A stretch of 64,000 nt of DNA from NCBI GenBank assembly GCA_963727015.1, contig CAVSEV010000013.1, positions 62,001 through 126,000 on the forward strand, given 5' to 3'. The translations under genes were made by a program, and so were the position numbers. Origin of the DNA: DATFVJ01 sp963727015 (GTDB lineage Bacteria > Actinomycetota > Actinomycetes > Streptosporangiales > Streptosporangiaceae). Shown here piece by piece: positions 36,985 to 46,265 of this stretch; within the stretch, counting starts at the first letter, position 1, and every line of letters starts with the position of its first letter. The notes beneath the pieces were generated by a model, which was given only the letters and a program-made list of their open reading frames with translations, did not search any database and had not been told where the DNA came from.

Positions 36985-37080
36985 ACACTGCTGTGCCGGA
37001 CTGCTGTGCCGCCGGACTGCCGTGCCGCCGGCCTGCTGTGCCGCCGGCCTGCTGTGCCGCCGGACTGCGGTGCCGCCGCG
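36985..37080. repeat. 18-bp repeat before the VWA-like gene
   Basis: Five copies of ctgctgtgccgccggact with variants directly follow the AT-rich array. Confidence 0.85.
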
Positions 37081-37211
37081 CGAGCTATTCGCATCCGATG
37101 GCTCCCGGATAAACGGACGGGACTATCCCAATGGTGGGTTTCCTGATCGGACAACAGGTAAAGTTCCCGGCCATGCAGCGCTGCGCCTGCGCGGGCCACA
37201 TGTGAGGGATC

Positions 37212-39020
37212 GTGATGGACGGCGAACTGCCCGACTCGAACACCCGCCCGCCGAATCGCACCGAGGACCGTTTCGGTGTGCGCGCCGTCGCCCTGGTACT
37301 CGCGGGCATCGCCGTCATCGCCGCGATCGGCGTGATCGGCGCGCGGGCGATGCTCGTCCGTGCCCTGTGCGAGCAGGGGCCAGTCCGGTTACGCGTCGCC
37401 GCATCGCTGGATATCGCCCCGACGGTGGAGCGGATCGGCACCTATTTCAACGACCTCAACCGCGACGTATCGGGGCACTGCGCCCGGGTGGAGGTCACAG
37501 AGGAGCAGCCAGACTTGATGGCCGCTGAATTGTCCGGCCTCAATAGCAGCCAGTACGCGTCCCCCGCCGATGCGTGGGTGCCCGACTCCAGCTTATGGGT
37601 GGATGTGGCCCACAACTCGGCCCGCGGTGCGGCGGCGGCTCAGCAGACCGGCGTCTCTGTGGCGCGGTCACCACTGGTGATCACAATGCCAGGCAGACTC
37701 GCCGCCCAGCTCAGCGGCGCTTCTCATCGGGTCGGCTGGAAGACGCTTTTCCCGCCGTCACTCGGTGGCCCGCCGTCCTCGCTTGGACTGCAGGTTCAGC
37801 TGCCGGATCCGGCGCAGAGCGCGGCGGGCCTCGCCACTTTGGTGCAGGCAAGGAGACTGCTCGGCGACCAGCCGCGAGCGCGCGACCAGTTCACCGCCCT
37901 CGTGCACAACGTCGAGCCCACGACTTCCTTCGATGATCCGCAGTCGCTGTATTACTTCGCTGCACTCGCCCAGCCGCCGTGGAACTCGCGGCCGGTAACG
38001 GTCACCAGCGAGCAGGCGGTCGAGGCTTTCAACAGAGCCAACCCCCGGCAGCCCCTCGCCGCGTTCTACCCGTCAGGAGAATACGACCTCGACTATCCAT
38101 TCGTGCTGACGACGTCCGGCCGGCTGAAGGTTCAGACGGCGCAGGAGTTCGAGCAGGTCCTCAGGTCGAGTTTCGCCGCTGCCTACGTCCAGACAGCAGG
38201 GTTCAGGCCGGCAGGCGGGCAGAGCCAGCAGGGCGGGAGCCAGCAGGGCGGGAGCCAGCAGGGCGGAAGCCAGCAGGGCGGAAGCCAGTCCGGGATTACC
38301 GGGAGCCCGGGGCCGGCCGTCGCGCTCGCTGGAGCAGGAGAAGCCGGCGAGGCGTTGCAGGATTGGAGCCGGCTCAACCTCGGCGACCGTTCCATTGTGC
38401 TCTTCGACGTCTCCGGCGTGGAGAACCAGCCGCTCGCATTCGGTGACCCGACCCGCCTGCAGGTGTTGACCCAAGCCGCCAGCCTGGGCTTGTCGCTGTT
38501 CCCTGACAGCACGGAAATGGGGCTTTGGGAGTACGCAAGTCACATGCAAGGCGCCCTGCCGTACCGGGAGATGGTGCCGATCGGGCCGCTTCCTGCCCGG
38601 CTCGGGCTGCTCACCAGGCGGCAGCAACTGCAGCAGATCGCCGAGACACTCCGGCCCAAGGCCGGCGCCTCCGCGGCCATGTACGCATCGATCCTGGCCG
38701 CCTTCCATGAGATGACGGCCCTGTACCGGGCGGACCATGTCAACGCCTTGATCATACTGGGCTCGGGCACGGACACCGACCGGCACGACATCTCACTTGG
38801 CGAGCTGCTAAACGGCCTGCGGCAGGCGTACAACCCGCAGCGGCCGGTGGAGATCATCGCAGTCTCGGCAGGAACCGACGGCGAGCTTGGCGCCCTCAGG
38901 CAGATCACGGCGATCACCCACGGGGCGTCCTACACCGTCGCCCGGCCAGCCGATATTTCCAGCGTGTTCTTCGATGCCATCGCCCGCCGCATCTGCGTGC
39001 CGAATTGCCTGGGCGGCTAG
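37212..39020 (+). CDS. Solute-binding plus VWA-like membrane protein
   Basis: 602 aa. One N-terminal anchor helix (about 24-46), then an extracellular-binding-protein-like region (VRLRVAASLDIAPTVERI, SSLWVDVAHNSA, FPPSLGGPPSSLGLQVQLPDPAQS, YPFVL) and a C-terminal VWA-like Rossmann domain (SIVLFDVSGVENQ, ALIILGSGTDTDRHDIS). The canonical DxSxS metal site is only partial. A GGSQQ pentapeptide tract (38218-38290) joins the two. The pairing suggests a surface-exposed protein tied to transport or stress sensing. The start is GTG 37212 or ATG 37215 with GAGGGA upstream. Confidence 0.75.
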   Translation: MMDGELPDSNTRPPNRTEDRFGVRAVALVLAGIAVIAAIGVIGARAMLVRALCEQGPVRLRVAASLDIAPTVERIGTYFNDLNRDVSGHCARVEVTEEQPDLMAAELSGLNSSQYASPADAWVPDSSLWVDVAHNSARGAAAAQQTGVSVARSPLVITMPGRLAAQLSGASHRVGWKTLFPPSLGGPPSSLGLQVQLPDPAQSAAGLATLVQARRLLGDQPRARDQFTALVHNVEPTTSFDDPQSLYYFAALAQPPWNSRPVTVTSEQAVEAFNRANPRQPLAAFYPSGEYDLDYPFVLTTSGRLKVQTAQEFEQVLRSSFAAAYVQTAGFRPAGGQSQQGGSQQGGSQQGGSQQGGSQSGITGSPGPAVALAGAGEAGEALQDWSRLNLGDRSIVLFDVSGVENQPLAFGDPTRLQVLTQAASLGLSLFPDSTEMGLWEYASHMQGALPYREMVPIGPLPARLGLLTRRQQLQQIAETLRPKAGASAAMYASILAAFHEMTALYRADHVNALIILGSGTDTDRHDISLGELLNGLRQAYNPQRPVEIIAVSAGTDGELGALRQITAITHGASYTVARPADISSVFFDAIARRICVPNCLGG

Positions 39021-39045
39021 GGCGCAGGTCCCGCACCGCAGGCCG

Positions 39046-39510
39046 TCAGCCCGATGCGGCGAGCGCGGCCTCGATCTCCGATCGATGGCCGTCCGCGTGC
39101 CTGATCGCGACCTCGGCGAGGCGCCGCACCCGGCCGTCGCCAGCGTCCAGGTCGCCCTGGTCGAGCCCGGCCACAAGCGCGGCGATGGCGTCTCCGCTGC
39201 TGCGCAGGTGATCCGCCGCCTCAGCCTGGCTCACCTGCGCGGCCTGCGTCGCGTGCTGCGCGTTCAGCTCGTCGATAACGTCCGCGTTCACCGCTGGGCC
39301 GCGCCCGGCGAGAATCTCCCGCATCCATCCGGCCAGATACCCGTACGAATGCGCGACGTGATCAACGACCACGCCCACGGGTCTTGGATCGCCACCCAGA
39401 ACGCACGCACTCCAGTCATCGGCACTGCAGCCTGCTACGAACCCGAGTAGCCGCTGGCGAGCCTCGGTTATGCCGGATGCGTACTCTGCTGGGCTGCGCT
39501 CGTCTGACAT
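39046..39510 (-). CDS. DinB/mycothiol-type maleylpyruvate isomerase-like protein
   Basis: 154 aa. A four-helix DinB-like fold is suggested by GVVVDHVAHSYGYLAGWMREI and LAEVAIRHADGHRSEIEAAL. The His residues in those segments (positions 50, 53, 138 and 142) fit the metal triad of the DinB_2/mycothiol-dependent group. Actinobacterial members are thiol S-transferases or metal-binding proteins; this one's substrate is unknown. Convergent with the upstream VWA-like gene. Confidence 0.75.
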   Translation of the reverse strand: MSDERSPAEYASGITEARQRLLGFVAGCSADDWSACVLGGDPRPVGVVVDHVAHSYGYLAGWMREILAGRGPAVNADVIDELNAQHATQAAQVSQAEAADHLRSSGDAIAALVAGLDQGDLDAGDGRVRRLAEVAIRHADGHRSEIEAALAASG

Positions 39511-39532
39511 ATCGCGAGCCTAGGGCATTTCT

Positions 39533-39580
39533 CGTAGATCTCGGTGGATGCGGGCGATGATCCAGGCGGCGACCAGCGCG
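39533..39580. mobile_element. MITE-end remnant
   Basis: ctcgtagatctcggtggatg and the next 25 bases match the inverted end of the element at 55512 on the other strand. Only the terminal 45 bases or so remain. Confidence 0.55.
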
Positions 39581-39835
39581 CAGGCGGGTCATGGCAGCAC
39601 GGTCCTGCTGGCCGACGAGGCTGGCATCGGCAAGATCGCGCCTTGCCCGCGAAGTGGCAGCGCCGGCGCGCTCGAGAGACCTTATCGTGCTCGCCGGGGC
39701 GGGCGGTGGCGGGAGGTGTACCCGCGCCCTGCCGGCCATTCGCCGAGGCGCTGATGTCGGCGGTTCGTCCGGGCGGGCTGCCCGAGGCGAGCGAACTTGA
39801 TCCGTACCGGCCGGCGCGCGGCTGACGGCCTCAGC
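39541..39835 (+). pseudogene. LuxR-type ATPase N-terminal remnant
   Basis: Three overlapping frames, read in order, give STVLLADEAGIGK, then RLAREVAAPARSRDLIVLAG and PCRPFAEALMSAVRPGGLPE. This is the Walker A and first part of an AAA-type signal ATPase as found in LuxR-family (MalT-like) regulators. Two frameshifts and the loss of all later domains make it a pseudogene. Confidence 0.6.
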
Positions 39836-40042
39836 GGTAACCTCAACCCCGTCGGGCGCATCTACTACGCGTTCTCCACGCTGCTGTGCATGCCGAACGC
39901 GCTGGCCCAGCAGCCAGCCGTTGTCCTCGGTAACCAGGCCGGTCAGGAGCGGATCCGTGACGTCGTCACCCAGGCGGGCTGCACGCGTTTCCGCCGCGCG
40001 GCGCAGACACCGTTCAACATCGTTCTCGAAGCCCGTCCGTGA
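39836..40042 (+). pseudogene. Methyltransferase C-terminal remnant
   Basis: LNPVGRIYYAFSTLLCMPNA, LGNQAGQERIRDVVTQAGCT and RFRRAAQTPFNIVLEARP read as the last 65 residues of a SAM-dependent methyltransferase; the N-terminal SAM domain is absent. It is fused directly behind the ATPase remnant, so a deletion probably joined the two. Confidence 0.6.
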
Positions 40043-40066
40043 CGCGTGTTCCGTGGAGGATTTCCA

Positions 40067-40759
40067 ATGAGCACCTTCGCCCTGGTGCACGGCGCCTGGC
40101 ACGGCGCCTGGTGCTGGATGCGCCTAGCGGAGCAGTTGCGGCGCCGGGGTCATGACGTGGTGGCCATGGACCTGCCGTGCGAGGACCCCGCGGCGGGCTG
40201 CGCGCGGTACGCCGACGTCGTCACGGCGGCGCTGGAACATGCGGATGAGGACGTCGCGCTGGTCGGGCACTCACTCGGCGGACTGACCATTCCCCTGGTC
40301 GCCGCCCGCCGGCCAGTACGACGCCTTATCTTCCTTTGCGCGTTGTTGCCAGAGCCCGGACGCAGCCTCGATGACCAGGCCGCCGAGAACCCCGCCATGA
40401 TCTGCCCAGGGGTCGGCGCGGGCCAGCAGGCTCATCCTGACGGGTCGACATCGTGGGACGCCGCCAGCGCCGCAAGCACCCTCTACCCTGACTGCCCGCC
40501 AGCCATCGCCCAGTGGGCGTCCGGCCAGCTACGGCGGCAGAACTGGAAGCCGGCCCAGGAGGTATCGCCGCTGCCCGACTGGCCCGCGACCGAGGCACGC
40601 TACATCCTGTGCGCAGACGACGCGGTAATCAGCGCCGACTGGGCCAGGCAAGCCGCGCCGGACAGGCTCGGCACGATCGCGACCGAGCTGCAAGGAGGCC
40701 ACAGCCCCTTTCTCAGCCGGCCAGCGGAACTTGCCGACGTTCTGCACGCCCAGCTCTAG
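40067..40759 (+). CDS. Alpha/beta hydrolase
   Basis: 230 aa from ATG 40067, chosen for GGAGG 10 bases upstream. Catalytic set: nucleophile Ser in VGHSLGGLTI, acid in LCADDAVIS, base His in LQGGHSPFLS, and oxyanion HGAWHGAWCW at the start. This resembles EstA/hydroxynitrile-lyase-type AB_hydrolase_6 members. Substrate unknown. It sits after two remnants and stands alone as a plus-strand unit. Confidence 0.88.
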   Translation: MSTFALVHGAWHGAWCWMRLAEQLRRRGHDVVAMDLPCEDPAAGCARYADVVTAALEHADEDVALVGHSLGGLTIPLVAARRPVRRLIFLCALLPEPGRSLDDQAAENPAMICPGVGAGQQAHPDGSTSWDAASAASTLYPDCPPAIAQWASGQLRRQNWKPAQEVSPLPDWPATEARYILCADDAVISADWARQAAPDRLGTIATELQGGHSPFLSRPAELADVLHAQL

Positions 40760-41318
40760 CTAAGGGACGAGATCGTGGGCGAGGTGCTGAAGAGCTACCT
40801 CGGCACCGACCCAGCGGGTCAAGGTCACCGTCGCCGCCGGCGTGTGACGCTGGATGGTGAGGTGGAGAACAGGAGCATGGTCCCGCTCGCGGTCCGCATG
40901 ACGTACGCGGTCGCCTGCGTGGTGGATGCCATAAGCGGGCTCGCGTTCGAAGTCGACGACGCTCATCGGCCGATGGCCGCCGACATGACTGGCAACTGAC
41001 CAAGTCTGCTTGCTGTCGATTCACGGGGGCTGTCGATTCACGGGGGCTGTCGATTCAACGGGGCTGTCGATTCATGGGCCGTAGATTCATGGGGCTCAGG
41101 CTGCCTGCCCATGGCGGCTCGGGCTGCCTGCTCTTGGGCCGCTCGGGCTGCCGCTCTTGGGCCGCTCGGGCTGCCGGCTCTTGGGCCGCTCGGGGTACCG
41201 GGCCGCAGCGCGCGCCGCCGGATGGGAGACTGGCGGCAGGGCGGGCAAGTAGGCGCCCTCAGGTCGCGCCCACGTCGGCCTGCGGTGCCTGGAATGGCGG
41301 AACGAAGGAGCGGTCGCG
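40760..41318. other. Gap with two short tandem arrays
   Basis: The short frames here (40760-40999 on both strands) have no recognisable domain. From 41018 to 41100 the unit ggggctgtcgattcac (16-18 bp) repeats five times; from 41110 to 41205 the unit ggccgctcgggctgccggctcttg repeats three to four times. Confidence 0.55.
41018..41205. repeat. Adjacent 17-bp and 24-bp minisatellites
   Basis: Two back-to-back arrays, with the first unit AT-richer than the surroundings (ctgtcgattca core). Confidence 0.8.
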
Positions 41319-41966
41319 GTGGACAGCACCGTCAACGATGTAATGACCAGGAGTGTCGCGGCTGTCCGTGAGACGGCCGGCTATAAGGAAATCATCACGA
41401 TGATGCAGCGGCGCCACATCAGCTCTTTCCCAGTGCTTGACGCGGCCGATCGCGTTGTCGGCGTCGTGTCCGAGGCCGATCTGCTGTTCAAGGAGGTTGG
41501 GCCGGAACCCTTTACCGGGCCGGCAGGGTCGCTGCTAGCGACGGGCCGCCGCGGGGAGCGGGCCAAGGCGGCCGCTGTGACCGCCGGCGAGCTGATGAGC
41601 CAGCCCGCCGTCACGATCGGCCCTGATGCGACCCTGGCCGAGGCGGCCAAGATGATGTACGCGCGGCGGGTGAAGCGGCTGCCGGTTGTGGACGACGCCG
41701 ACCGGCTGATCGGGGTCATCAGCCGGGTAGACGTGCTGAGCGTTTTCGGTCGGCCGGACGAGCAGATACGCGACGATGTGATCAAGAAAGTCATCGCCGG
41801 CGAGTTCTCGTTGGACCCGAACGCGTTCGGCGTGACCGTGGCTGGCGGCATCGTCACGATCACTGGGCAAGCCGATACCGATGCGATCGCCCTTCGCCTG
41901 CTTAACACCGTCAAGCACGTCGAGGGCGTGGTCGATGTGCGTGACAGGCTCGGCTACCCGAGCTAG
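41319..41966 (+). CDS. CBS-pair and BON domain protein
   Basis: 215 aa. Two CBS motifs (VNDVMTRSVAAVRETAG to VVGVVSEADLL, and AGELMSQPAVTIGPDAT to LIGVISRVDVL) form a Bateman module that binds adenosyl ligands. A BON domain follows (DDVIKKVIAGEF, GVTVAGGIVTITGQADTD, VEGVVDVRDRLGYPS) and may bind phospholipid or other surfaces. The GTG start has AAGGAG 8 bases upstream. Stress- or energy-sensing role inferred from the family. Confidence 0.88.
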   Translation: MDSTVNDVMTRSVAAVRETAGYKEIITMMQRRHISSFPVLDAADRVVGVVSEADLLFKEVGPEPFTGPAGSLLATGRRGERAKAAAVTAGELMSQPAVTIGPDATLAEAAKMMYARRVKRLPVVDDADRLIGVISRVDVLSVFGRPDEQIRDDVIKKVIAGEFSLDPNAFGVTVAGGIVTITGQADTDAIALRLLNTVKHVEGVVDVRDRLGYPS

Positions 41967-41967
41967 G

Positions 41968-42068
41968 GCATAGATCCCAGTGGACGCGGGCGGTGATCCA
42001 GGCGGCGATCGGCAAGGCCCTGCTTGTTCTCGAGGAGCCGATAGTGGGAGCTGTCGGCGACGACGACT
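41968..42068. mobile_element. MITE remnant
   Basis: About 100 bases (tagatcccagtggacgcggg, then gatccaggcggcgatcggca, ending gtcggcgacgacgac) match the right half of the 55512 element in reverse orientation with several changes. Sits just after the CBS gene. Confidence 0.7.
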
Positions 42069-42235
42069 GGGGGCTCGCCGCTCTCGCCGCGGGGCGGGTG
42101 TCGCGGAACCCGACTGCAGGCTAAGCACGGCGGCGCCGCGCCCGGCATGTGACGAGCGTCACGGCATCCTCCTTGTTTGCCCGGGACTGGAGCAGGCGAT
42201 AGTACTCAGGCCAGAAGGCTTGTTTCTTCTACTGC

Positions 42236-42276
42236 GCCTGCCTACCGGGCAGGCCTAGCCTGCCTACCGAGCAGGC
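42236..42276. terminator. Two tandem hairpins
   Basis: gcctgcctaccgggcaggc and gcctgcctaccgagcaggc follow each other, each a 6-7 base stem with a small loop. Likely a terminator or leader element between the CBS gene and the pyruvyl-transferase gene; the rest of 42069-42454 holds no gene. Confidence 0.45.
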
Positions 42277-42454
42277 CCAACGAGGCTTCATCCTGCGACA
42301 CGGGAGGATCACAGCCGCGCAAGCCTGGTGGATTCAGCGCGACCCGGGGTATCTTTCCTGCGGGCATTCTCAACAGTGATCACCAGACGAGCTGACAGCT
42401 CAATGACTTCTCGCCAGGCCGTGCGCTACCTGCAGAAGAACGGCGGACAAGCAA

Positions 42455-43840
42455 ATGGCTACTCAGCGCAATATCTTGATCGTCGGCGGCTACGCACGGC
42501 AGAACGCCGGCGACGCCGCTCTGCTGCACGCAATCATTCTGCAGGTGGAAAAAGCGTTCCCAGGTTGCCTGGTTGAAATAGCTGGCATGGAGGATCCGCG
42601 CCTGCACCAAGATTTCGAGGGTGTGCAGAACCTCGGCTCGATGCGCCGATACGCGGACGAAGAAGGTATCCCACGTTTCGTCCGTGCCGCCCGCAAGGTC
42701 CTTTTCCTCGCCATTGGAATGTCATGGTTCGTCGCGCCTGCCCGTTGGTACCGGTGGCCTTCCTCCTGGCTGCCAGCAGAAGTACGGGCGGAGCTGGCGG
42801 CGATCGAGCGGGCCGACCTGCTCGTCTCGCTGGTGGCCGCGGGCGGGTACCTGCAAGGAGCTGACCAGCCGGGTCTTGGCCCACGGGTCATCTACCAGCT
42901 CCTGCCGCTGATGCTTGCGCAGCGGCTCGGCAAGCCGGTCGTGTGCGCGCCACAGTCCTACGGCCCGTTCTCGGCTCGGCTGTCGGCGTGGATCGTTGCG
43001 AGGACGCTCAGCCGGGCGCGCCTGGTCCTTGCCCGGGAAGACATCAGCCTCGCGGAACTTAACAAACTGCGCCTGCCGGACGGCGTCGCGCAGCGTGCGG
43101 TGGACTCTGCCTTCACCCTTGACCTACCGCGACGGGACCGCGCCGATCAGCACGCGTGGCGGGTCTCCCACGGCGTCGGCGTCGGCGACGCGCTGGTCGG
43201 GTTGACGGTCCGCCGCTGCCTTCCCGCGGCGCAGCAGGCATGCTACGAGGCGGAGCTCGCGGCATTCGTAGACCTGGTCCATGAGGTCCCCGGCCACCGC
43301 GTGGTGATCTTTCCGCAGGCCACCGCTGCTGATCAGCGGGACGACGACCGGATCGCGTCGCGGGCAGTCGCTGGGCTGTGCCGCGGGCGCACACAGCCGA
43401 TCCTGCTGGAAACGGAGGCTGACTTCCGTGGCGTGGCCTCGTTCATCGCCGACCTGGACTACCTGGTCGGCACCCGGTTCCATTCGGTAATTTTCGCGCT
43501 GGCGGCACGTGTTCCCTGCATCGCCATCGGATATGAGCACAAGACGCGCGGAATCATGCGCGACCTAAGCCTCGACGGTTGGGTGCTCCCGGCACGGGAG
43601 CTATCTGCTGTTGGTCTTCATGGCCTGTTCGGCAAGCTGGCGAAGCACCGGTCGGACTACCGGGCACATCTTGATCACGTCATCCCGCGCTACGTGGAAC
43701 GTGGGCGCGCAATAACGGACGCGCTCGCTCGCGCCTACAATGGATACCCTAGGCAGGCGGAAGGGGAGAACTCCGTGAGTTCAAGCCCGATCGTATACGA
43801 ACAGGACTGTCATATCTGCCGCAGCTCAATTGCCGCCTAA
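42455..43840 (+). CDS. Polysaccharide pyruvyl transferase family protein
   Basis: 461 aa. NILIVGGYARQNAGDAALL opens the PS_pyruv_trans domain, followed by VAAGGYLQG, PVVCAPQSYGPFS, DLDYLVGTRFHSVIFALAARVPCIAIGYEHK, all typical of CsaB/WcaK-type ketal pyruvyl transferases. It would attach a pyruvate ketal to a sugar of a surface polymer. The extreme C-terminus is odd: GAAGGGGAGAACTCC stands 6 bases before an in-frame GTG (43775), which codes only 21 residues ending CHICRSSIAA. This may be a truncated separate gene or a tail. Confidence 0.85.
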   Translation: MATQRNILIVGGYARQNAGDAALLHAIILQVEKAFPGCLVEIAGMEDPRLHQDFEGVQNLGSMRRYADEEGIPRFVRAARKVLFLAIGMSWFVAPARWYRWPSSWLPAEVRAELAAIERADLLVSLVAAGGYLQGADQPGLGPRVIYQLLPLMLAQRLGKPVVCAPQSYGPFSARLSAWIVARTLSRARLVLAREDISLAELNKLRLPDGVAQRAVDSAFTLDLPRRDRADQHAWRVSHGVGVGDALVGLTVRRCLPAAQQACYEAELAAFVDLVHEVPGHRVVIFPQATAADQRDDDRIASRAVAGLCRGRTQPILLETEADFRGVASFIADLDYLVGTRFHSVIFALAARVPCIAIGYEHKTRGIMRDLSLDGWVLPARELSAVGLHGLFGKLAKHRSDYRAHLDHVIPRYVERGRAITDALARAYNGYPRQAEGENSVSSSPIVYEQDCHICRSSIAA

Positions 43841-43894
43841 CCCTGACGCGAGCAGCGATCTTGAAGGGCCTGGTCAGCTAACGCGGCCGTGGTA

Positions 43895-45160
43895 TTAGCC
43901 AATGTCACCCGGCACGACTGCACCGTGTGCCCGCAGCGCTGTGTGAATGTCCGCCATCGCCAGCTGCTCGAGTTCGACACCGGAATGCGCCGACAAGGCC
44001 GCCATCGCGCCTGCCGCCTGGCCCATCGCCATGCACGACGCTTGGACACGGTAGGCCGAGCTGGCCTCCTGGTCACCCGCGATACAGCGGCCAGCGGCCA
44101 GGAGCCACTCACTGCCCGCAGGGAGCATCGCTCCCCGGGGAATGGTCGGGAATGTGCCCTCTTCCAGCCGGTGCAGATCGATCCCGTCGCCGCTTGGCCG
44201 GTGGATGTCGATCGGGTAGAAGCTATAACAGACCGCGTCCTCCCACAATCGCCCGCTGGCATAATCGCGGGCGGTGATCCGCTTTTTGCCCCGGATCGTG
44301 CAGCTCTCACGTATGCCGCACTCCGCGGCGGCGAAGTCGATCGTCAGGTTCTTCAGGCCTGGCTGGCCGCGCAGGAAGCAATAGATCCGCATCAACGCCG
44401 CTCGCGCGGCGACCTCTGCCGCCGTGCGGCCCGCGCTCGTGCTCCCGTCGATCCCCGTTACGTTGAGAGAGTTCTCGCCTCGCTGATGCAGAAAGGTGCG
44501 CGGCCCATCTTTGTGCATGGCGAGATCGGATGGCAGCAGCGAACCCGCAGCCACCGCGTCTTGGCATGCGCGATCGAGGAGCTTGTAGTCCAAGGCGGCA
44601 GGGTCGTAACCGCTCAGCCTGACGTTGAGCGTCCCTGGCTGGAGATCCTTATTCCGCTCCAGTTCGAAACCCGCCAGCGCCACGGCGTTGGCGTCCCCGG
44701 TGCAGTCGACCAGCACGCGAGCATGCTCCTCGCGGAGCCCTTCTTTGCCACACAACGTCAGGCGCCATTCGCTCTGCTGCCTGCCGACCCCGGCAAGTAT
44801 GGTGTGCAGCGCAAGCGTGGCACCTGAGCCGAGGACGGCCTCGTCGAGCAACGCGGCGTAGATAGTAGCGTTGACGCGGACCTGAAGCATGTTGGGCGGC
44901 CTGTCGTACTTGGTGAAATCGGGCAGGCGGTCACCCGCGAGGTGCACGGCACGGTTCACCAGATGCCAGCCGATGCCGGCGATCACCTGTTTGCCCCACG
45001 CGTGAAACAGGCCGGGAACGTTGATGGCGGCGCTCGTGATCGTCCCGCCGAGCATGCCGTTCTTCTCAACCAGCAACGTCCGCGCACCCAGTCGCGCTGC
45101 TTGAATCGCCACGACCGACCCCGCAGGGCCGCCCCCGACAACGGCAACGTCGTAGCTCAA
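43895..45160 (-). CDS. FAD-dependent oxidoreductase
   Basis: 421 aa flavoprotein of the FAD_oxidored (PF12831) type. The dinucleotide motif VVGGGPAGSVVAIQAARLG lies at 7-25, and a second FAD contact is in VLVDCTGDANAVALAG. C-terminal LAAGRCIAGDQEASSAYRVQASCMAMGQAAG is the family ending. Members often oxidise or reduce small organic substrates; no substrate can be assigned. It converges on the pyruvyl-transferase gene with a 54-base gap. The start is ATG (MSYDVAVVGG). Confidence 0.85.
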   Translation of the reverse strand: MSYDVAVVGGGPAGSVVAIQAARLGARTLLVEKNGMLGGTITSAAINVPGLFHAWGKQVIAGIGWHLVNRAVHLAGDRLPDFTKYDRPPNMLQVRVNATIYAALLDEAVLGSGATLALHTILAGVGRQQSEWRLTLCGKEGLREEHARVLVDCTGDANAVALAGFELERNKDLQPGTLNVRLSGYDPAALDYKLLDRACQDAVAAGSLLPSDLAMHKDGPRTFLHQRGENSLNVTGIDGSTSAGRTAAEVAARAALMRIYCFLRGQPGLKNLTIDFAAAECGIRESCTIRGKKRITARDYASGRLWEDAVCYSFYPIDIHRPSGDGIDLHRLEEGTFPTIPRGAMLPAGSEWLLAAGRCIAGDQEASSAYRVQASCMAMGQAAGAMAALSAHSGVELEQLAMADIHTALRAHGAVVPGDIG

Positions 45161-45760
45161 CCTCGCTCCCTATCTATCAGCCGGTTCTAGGTGCATTGCG
45201 CTCGCCCAATCCAACGCCGCCGCGGGCCCGCGGCCGCCGCGCCGCCGCCGCGACTGCAGGCTACGCCCCGCCGGGCTGCCATCGCCCAACTCGACGGCTA
45301 CGGCCGGCCGTGTCACGTTCTGCTCGGTCGCACGGGCCGCCAGGCGGGCGCCCGGCTTCACCGTGAGCGACATGAACGCCACCATCCTCTCGCTACGATC
45401 GGCGGCCCTGCAGGCGGCCCCCGGCGTCCCTGCTGCCCGGTCATGAGCTTTCAGGAAAATCGCCAGTTCGAACGTAGTTATCGTGAACGTCGCCGCCGGA
45501 GGCGAATTTTCTGACAGGAAGCCGGTCTGCAGATAAGTCGCAGTGACACGGTCCTTCGGCACGTACTCCCACACCCAGTCTCCAGGCGACGACGCTGATC
45601 GGCACGAGTGTGCGGAAACGCCCGGCGCGCCGCAACGTCAGGCATCGATTCGCTCCCATGTCTGCTGCAGGCAGCGCCCGACCGTGCGCGGCAGCGTTTC
45701 GTGATTGTATCGGTTTCCCCGCGCTGGACCGAAATGGCCGTCGTATCCGGAAACCCCGCT

Positions 45761-45825
45761 ATGATCCGTTCTTGTGTTAACTTTCCGGCGCTATCCGCGG
45801 GTTAGTTAACGCAAAAACGGATCAT
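45761..45825. repeat. 21-bp-arm inverted repeat
   Basis: atgatccgttcttgtgttaa(c) pairs with (g)ttaacgcaaaaacggatcat, 19 of 21 pairs, 23-base centre. AT-rich arms (for this genome) and ATGATC ends. Confidence 0.7.
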
Positions 45826-45930
45826 GAGGGAAGTGGGCGGACCGGGTGACGGTGCATGGGCCACTTCGTGCCATTTGAAGGCCTGTCCGCCGCCTGGCCC
45901 GGCAGTGACGCCGGTAATGCCGAGCTTGTC

Positions 45931-45980
45931 ATGATCGTGGTGCAAAACTCATCGTTATGCGCGGAATAAGCCGCGATCAT
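45931..45980. repeat. ATGATC-ended palindrome
   Basis: atgatcgtgg and ccgcgatcat bound a 50-base element, matching the ends at 19789 and 36334. Confidence 0.55.
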
Positions 45981-46070
45981 CTAAACCGTGTCGTAATACG
46001 TGATCGTCGGGCACTGTGAATGGCACAGACTGGCAGCCGTTTCTAGCGGCGCCCTATAGGGCGGCGGCGC

Positions 46071-46265
46071 GCTGCCTGCCGGCGCGGGACGCTGCCTGCC
46101 GGCGCGGGACGCTGCGTGCCGGCGCGGGACGCTGCGTGCCGGCGCGGGACGCTGCCTGCGGCGCGGGATGCTGCCTGCGGCGCGGGATGCTGCCTGCCGG
46201 CGCGGGATGCTGCCTGCCGGCGCGGGATGCTGCCGGCCGGCGCGGGACGCTGCCTGCCGGCGTGG
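46071..46265. repeat. 20-bp minisatellite, about ten copies
   Basis: ctgccggcgcgggacgctgc repeats with single-base variants; two copies are shortened (ctgcggcgcgggatgctgc). Confidence 0.9.

Noticed and set aside
40760..40999. Small genes on either strand after the hydrolase
   Set aside because: Both frames are short, lack a ribosome site and match no domain.
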